Shown here piece after piece: positions 40,118 to 40,573 of a stretch of DNA of 40,573 nt. The notes beneath the pieces were generated by a model, which was given only the letters and a program-made list of their open reading frames with translations, did no database searches and was not told the origin of the DNA. Position numbers and translations under genes: made by a program. Position 1 is the first letter of the stretch. Each line of letters begins with the position of its first letter. This DNA comes from Micromonospora_J zhanjiangensis (lineage in GTDB: Bacteria > Actinomycetota > Actinomycetes > Mycobacteriales > Micromonosporaceae): positions 1 through 40,573 of the forward strand of contig NZ_JBHSBN010000039.1 of NCBI RefSeq assembly GCF_042650605.1, given 5' to 3'.

Positions 40118-40497
40118 GCAGCTATGTCATCGGAGCGCCGCTCGCCGACGACCGATTCTTCCTTGTTCTTCACGGCTTGCAGGGCAGTCTCGACAAAATC
40201 ACGGCGCGTGCCGGTGCGTACCTGATCGAGCATCGCGGTGAGGAGGTGATCTCACCACCCTGGGTTGACGGTGACGCCGTCGAGGAGCAGCTCCGCCAGC
40301 GTGGATACCTCACCGACCTTCCTGCGGAGCGGGAACGCGAGTTGCTGGTCGAGGTGGCGAGTTTGCTCCACGAAGCCGACCTTGCAGCCGCGCCGCCAAG
40401 TTTCGTCTTCGTTCCGGCGTACACCTGCAACTTGCGCTGTCCCTATCCTCGGTCTTTCACGGTGGCCGTGATCTTGAGGGTTGGGAAGGGTCTGTAG
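40108..40497 (+). pseudogene. Interrupted radical SAM peptide maturase (N-terminus only)
   Basis: ATG 40108 (MRVSSYVIGAPLADDRFFLVLHGL). Residues 1-105 form the leader domain typical of SPASM-type RiPP maturases, ending SFVFVPAYTCNLRCPY, the start of the CxxxCxxC iron-sulfur motif. The next residue should be Cys (CPYC), but the reading changes to PRSFTVAVIL and ends at 40497; the sequence from 40447 on fits no radical SAM protein. The gene is therefore cut in the middle of its [4Fe-4S] motif. No catalytic protein can be made from this copy. The remainder may lie beyond the window. Confidence 0.85.
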
Positions 40498-40573
40498 AGA
40501 CAGCGAAGTGCCTGCCGCGTAAGGAAAACTGACCGGTGTCGAGTCGTTCAGAGTTCCACGCGCGGAAGGCACT
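40447..40573. mobile_element. Possible insertion-element end breaking the radical SAM gene
   Basis: From 40447 to the window edge the sequence no longer encodes the radical SAM protein and shows no ORF of its own. The sharp switch at CPY|, within a highly conserved motif, is the pattern left by an insertion. No transposase, inverted repeats or target duplication can be seen because the window ends, so this is an inference. A deletion or rearrangement is the alternative. Confidence 0.35.

Overview
The window is high-GC actinobacterial DNA: GTG and TTG starts are common, overlapping ATGA/GTGA gene junctions are frequent, and it carries an XRE-DUF5753 regulator, a DivIVA-domain protein, a SARP/AfsR-type activator and a BREX type 2 (Pgl) locus. 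A Micromonosporaceae-like filamentous actinomycete is the best guess; this is inferred from gene content and style, not from a marker gene. The region is accessory (defence and specialised metabolism); no housekeeping, rRNA or tRNA genes were recognised.

Layout. (1) 0.2-1.8 kb, minus strand: an operon of four small helical proteins, three of them sharing a C-terminal motif and one membrane-anchored, divergent from a Cys/His zinc-finger-like protein (2.0-2.7 kb). (2) 2.9-4.35 kb, minus strand: an unusual array of DNA-binding proteins: three solo GntR winged-helix domains, a 25-residue relic of a fourth, an AlpA/excisionase-like HTH, and a paralogue of the first operon's last gene. (3) 4.5-6.0 kb: small Arg-rich protein, XRE-DUF5753 regulator, DivIVA-domain protein. 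(4) 6.0-10.3 kb: zinc-ribbon protein, a SLATT/DUF4231-like two-TM protein followed by three coupled genes including a large helical, type VII-substrate-like protein, then a Pro-rich membrane-anchored DUF4352-like protein. (5) 10.6-25.5 kb: defence island. It holds a broken ~363-bp copy of part of pglY, a 5'-truncated phosphotransferase, a GmrSD-type restriction enzyme (DUF262+DUF1524) fused to an alkyltransferase-like domain, a two-TM partner, then pglY-pglZ-brxD-brxHI. The BREX-2 methyltransferase pglX and kinase pglW are absent from the window. (6) 25.6-32.7 kb: a ten-unit TPR protein, hemerythrin-like protein, propeller lipoprotein, G1-peptidase-like protein, small secreted and membrane proteins, XRE-TPR regulator.

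(7) 32.8-40.5 kb: a candidate peptide natural-product (RiPP) locus. A SARP/NB-ARC activator precedes an operon of an E1/ThiF-like adenylating enzyme, an overlapping 28-residue peptide gene, a PqqD-like/M50-like membrane metalloprotease and a DUF3105 protein. Downstream, a frameshifted secreted protein separates this from a 24-residue four-Cys peptide ORF that overlaps the start of a radical SAM peptide maturase. That maturase is broken immediately after CNLRCPY by unrelated sequence, possibly the end of an insertion element.

How they may work together: pglY/Z/brxD/brxHI are translationally chained and should form one BREX complex, with GmrSD-ATL plus its membrane partner as an added nuclease arm. 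The ThiF/peptide/M50 operon looks like modify-then-cleave maturation of a small peptide. Both are inferences from gene order and motifs.
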